Assembly: GCA_050942695.1 (NCBI GenBank)
Contig: JBMNNU010000047.1
Coordinates: forward strand, 1 to 15,620
Direction: 5' to 3'
DNA from: JBMNNU01 sp050942695
GTDB lineage: Bacteria > Chloroflexota > UBA6077
Length of the DNA: 15,620 bases
In this document: in pieces, positions 14,550 to 15,620 of the stretch
How positions within the stretch are numbered: the stretch's first letter is position 1
Layout: every line of letters starts with the position of its first letter
Position numbers and translations under genes: made by a program
Notes under the pieces: model-generated
Told to the model about the DNA's origin: nothing
What the model saw: only the letters and a program-made list of their open reading frames with translations
Database searches by the model: none

Positions 14550-15620
14550 TTACGCCCTCGACACCTTTACTCGCCCCCGCTCCAACACCGCCTGTACGGC
14601 AAGTGCGGCGAAGGGGACCAACACGGCATCCACGGGCAACCGGTAACGCACCAGAGCCCACGATAGGATGTGCACCAAAGAGTAGACGGCAACGAACAGC
14701 CATAGCAGTAAGATGACATCTCTCCCCTCTCGCTGACGGGCAGAGATGAATAGGCCGTACAGTGCGAAGGGAAGCAAGATTCCAAATGAAAGCAAGCGGG
14801 CAACGTTGCTGGCAAGACCCGATTCGCCGGAGGGCCAGAACTGGAAGTAGTCTCTCACCCGGCTGAGCGACAGCAGAACGTAACGCCCGGGATCGTCAAC
14901 CACAAAGCGCACGCCCTCACGAAGCAACACCTGGTCCAGGGCTGCCTCGTCCAACTGCCGTAGCTCCGGCGGTATCAGATCATCGTAGTCTGCACCAACC
15001 AGGATCGGTATGAAGTTGGTCCCATGGATAGGATGGTTAGCCCAGAAGAAAGCGTACCCCGCGTTGGTGTTCAGCAGCACGAAGCGGCCGAAGGCCAGGT
15101 AGTTCCGCGCCGTCCAGGGGAGAATCAACAGGAGCAGCACGACCAATGTGACACACAAACCGGCCAATGCCCATCGACAGGAGTGCATTCGATCACGGAT
15201 CTTATAGGGAAGAGACGGTAGTGCCTCAGGCATCTTCCGCGTCACAGCCCATAGAAGCCAGACAAACAGCACCGGCACGAAGATCAGCACTACCTGACGC
15301 AATAGCGCCGTTGTTCCCAGAGCCAGTCCCAGCAGCAACCAAGGACTCGCCGCATGTAACACCTCGCGGAAGCCTGATCCCCAACGCCGGAGCAGCATCG
15401 CACGGCGCTGAACCATTCCGATCGCTATGTCGAGGCTCAACAGGATGGCCAGGATATAGAAGGTCTCCGTCATCAGCGCGCCGGCGTAGTAGACGAAGTA
15501 TGGGTAGAGAGCTGCGATCAGGGCTGCCATCAATCCTGCCTGAGGGCCGAACAAGCGATGGCCGATCCTCCAACTAAGCCAGGGATGCAGGATACCGGCG
15601 AACACAGCCTGGATCAGCCG
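14550..15620 (-). CDS. GT39-like membrane glycosyltransferase, N-terminus beyond right edge
   Basis: The frame is open to the right edge, giving at least 356 residues; the first codons in the window read RLIQAVFAGILHPWLSWRIG. The GTG at 15605 is internal, not a start, because this stretch aligns with the second membrane region of GT39-like enzymes. The following LYPYFVYYAGALMTETFYIL resembles the LYP...YY.G.LLTET block of the Dolichyl-phosphate-mannose-protein mannosyltransferase/ArnT superfamily. About seven more hydrophobic segments follow, with a large loop containing NTNAGYAFFWANHPIHG. The C-terminal motif VRYRLPVDAVLVPFAALA matches the R-hR-hP-hD/P end found in many family members. The catalytic DE loop would be in the missing N-terminal hundred or so residues. 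It would transfer a lipid-phosphate-linked sugar on the outer membrane face. It stops 30 bases before the Wzz fusion, so it is upstream in the same operon. Confidence 0.85.
   Translation of the reverse strand, partial: RLIQAVFAGILHPWLSWRIGHRLFGPQAGLMAALIAALYPYFVYYAGALMTETFYILAILLSLDIAIGMVQRRAMLLRRWGSGFREVLHAASPWLLLGLALGTTALLRQVVLIFVPVLFVWLLWAVTRKMPEALPSLPYKIRDRMHSCRWALAGLCVTLVVLLLLILPWTARNYLAFGRFVLLNTNAGYAFFWANHPIHGTNFIPILVGADYDDLIPPELRQLDEAALDQVLLREGVRFVVDDPGRYVLLSLSRVRDYFQFWPSGESGLASNVARLLSFGILLPFALYGLFISARQREGRDVILLLWLFVAVYSLVHILSWALVRYRLPVDAVLVPFAALAVQAVLERGRVKVSRA

Noticed and set aside
1..15620. CRISPR array, tRNA/rRNA gene, insertion sequence or defence system
   Set aside because: No regularly spaced repeats, cloverleaf, transposase frame or nuclease/toxin motif could be found by eye on either strand.

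Overview
The window is one stretch of a surface-polysaccharide (exopolysaccharide, O-antigen-like or S-layer glycan) locus. Every gene I accept is on the minus strand, so the operon reads from right to left and both ends are cut: a GT-C membrane glycosyltransferase runs off the right edge and a GT4 glycosyltransferase runs off the left edge. Intergenic gaps are mostly 25 to 115 bases with two overlapping stop/start pairs, which fits one long transcript. No convincing promoter or terminator is visible. The organism is probably a member of Chloroflexota (Anaerolineae-like). This rests on the style of the fused Wzz/tyrosine-kinase protein, on a gene fragment resembling a C-terminal motif I recall from secreted Chloroflexota proteins, and on G-rich palindromic intergenic repeats. 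It is an inference from memory, not from a search.

Layout in transcription order. Right third (15620 to 9372): a partial GT39-like membrane enzyme; a Wzz chain-length/BY-kinase fusion; and two more large polytopic membrane proteins of GT-C type. Middle (9315 to 3686): a DPM1/GtrB-like GT2 enzyme with two C-terminal membrane segments; a WbpD-like hexapeptide acetyltransferase; a Gfo/Idh/MocA dehydrogenase (WbpB-like); a second hexapeptide acyltransferase; an SDR nucleotide-sugar epimerase; and a DegT/DnrJ/EryC1/StrS aminotransferase. Left third (3479 to 1): a divergent NAD-synthase-like ATP pyrophosphatase without a glutaminase domain; a remnant of an unrelated secreted-protein gene; a GT4 enzyme; a small membrane protein translationally coupled to it; and a second GT4 enzyme starting at TTG.

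Working model. The dehydrogenase, aminotransferase and WbpD-like acetyltransferase together suggest oxidation, transamination and N-acetylation at C3 of a nucleotide sugar, with the SDR adjusting stereochemistry. The GT2 enzyme would make a polyprenyl-phosphate sugar, the donor class used by GT-C enzymes, of which up to three are present. The cytosolic GT4 enzymes would build the repeat unit, and the Wzz fusion would govern chain length. No flippase, polymerase or UDP-sugar 6-dehydrogenase lies inside the window.

The most interesting points are the Wzz/BY-kinase fusion, whose Walker A lysine and Walker B aspartate are both replaced (an apparent pseudokinase), and the NadE-like protein with altered active-site motifs embedded in a glycan operon. 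Several starts were moved inward from the longest open frame because good Shine-Dalgarno sequences sit before internal ATGs.
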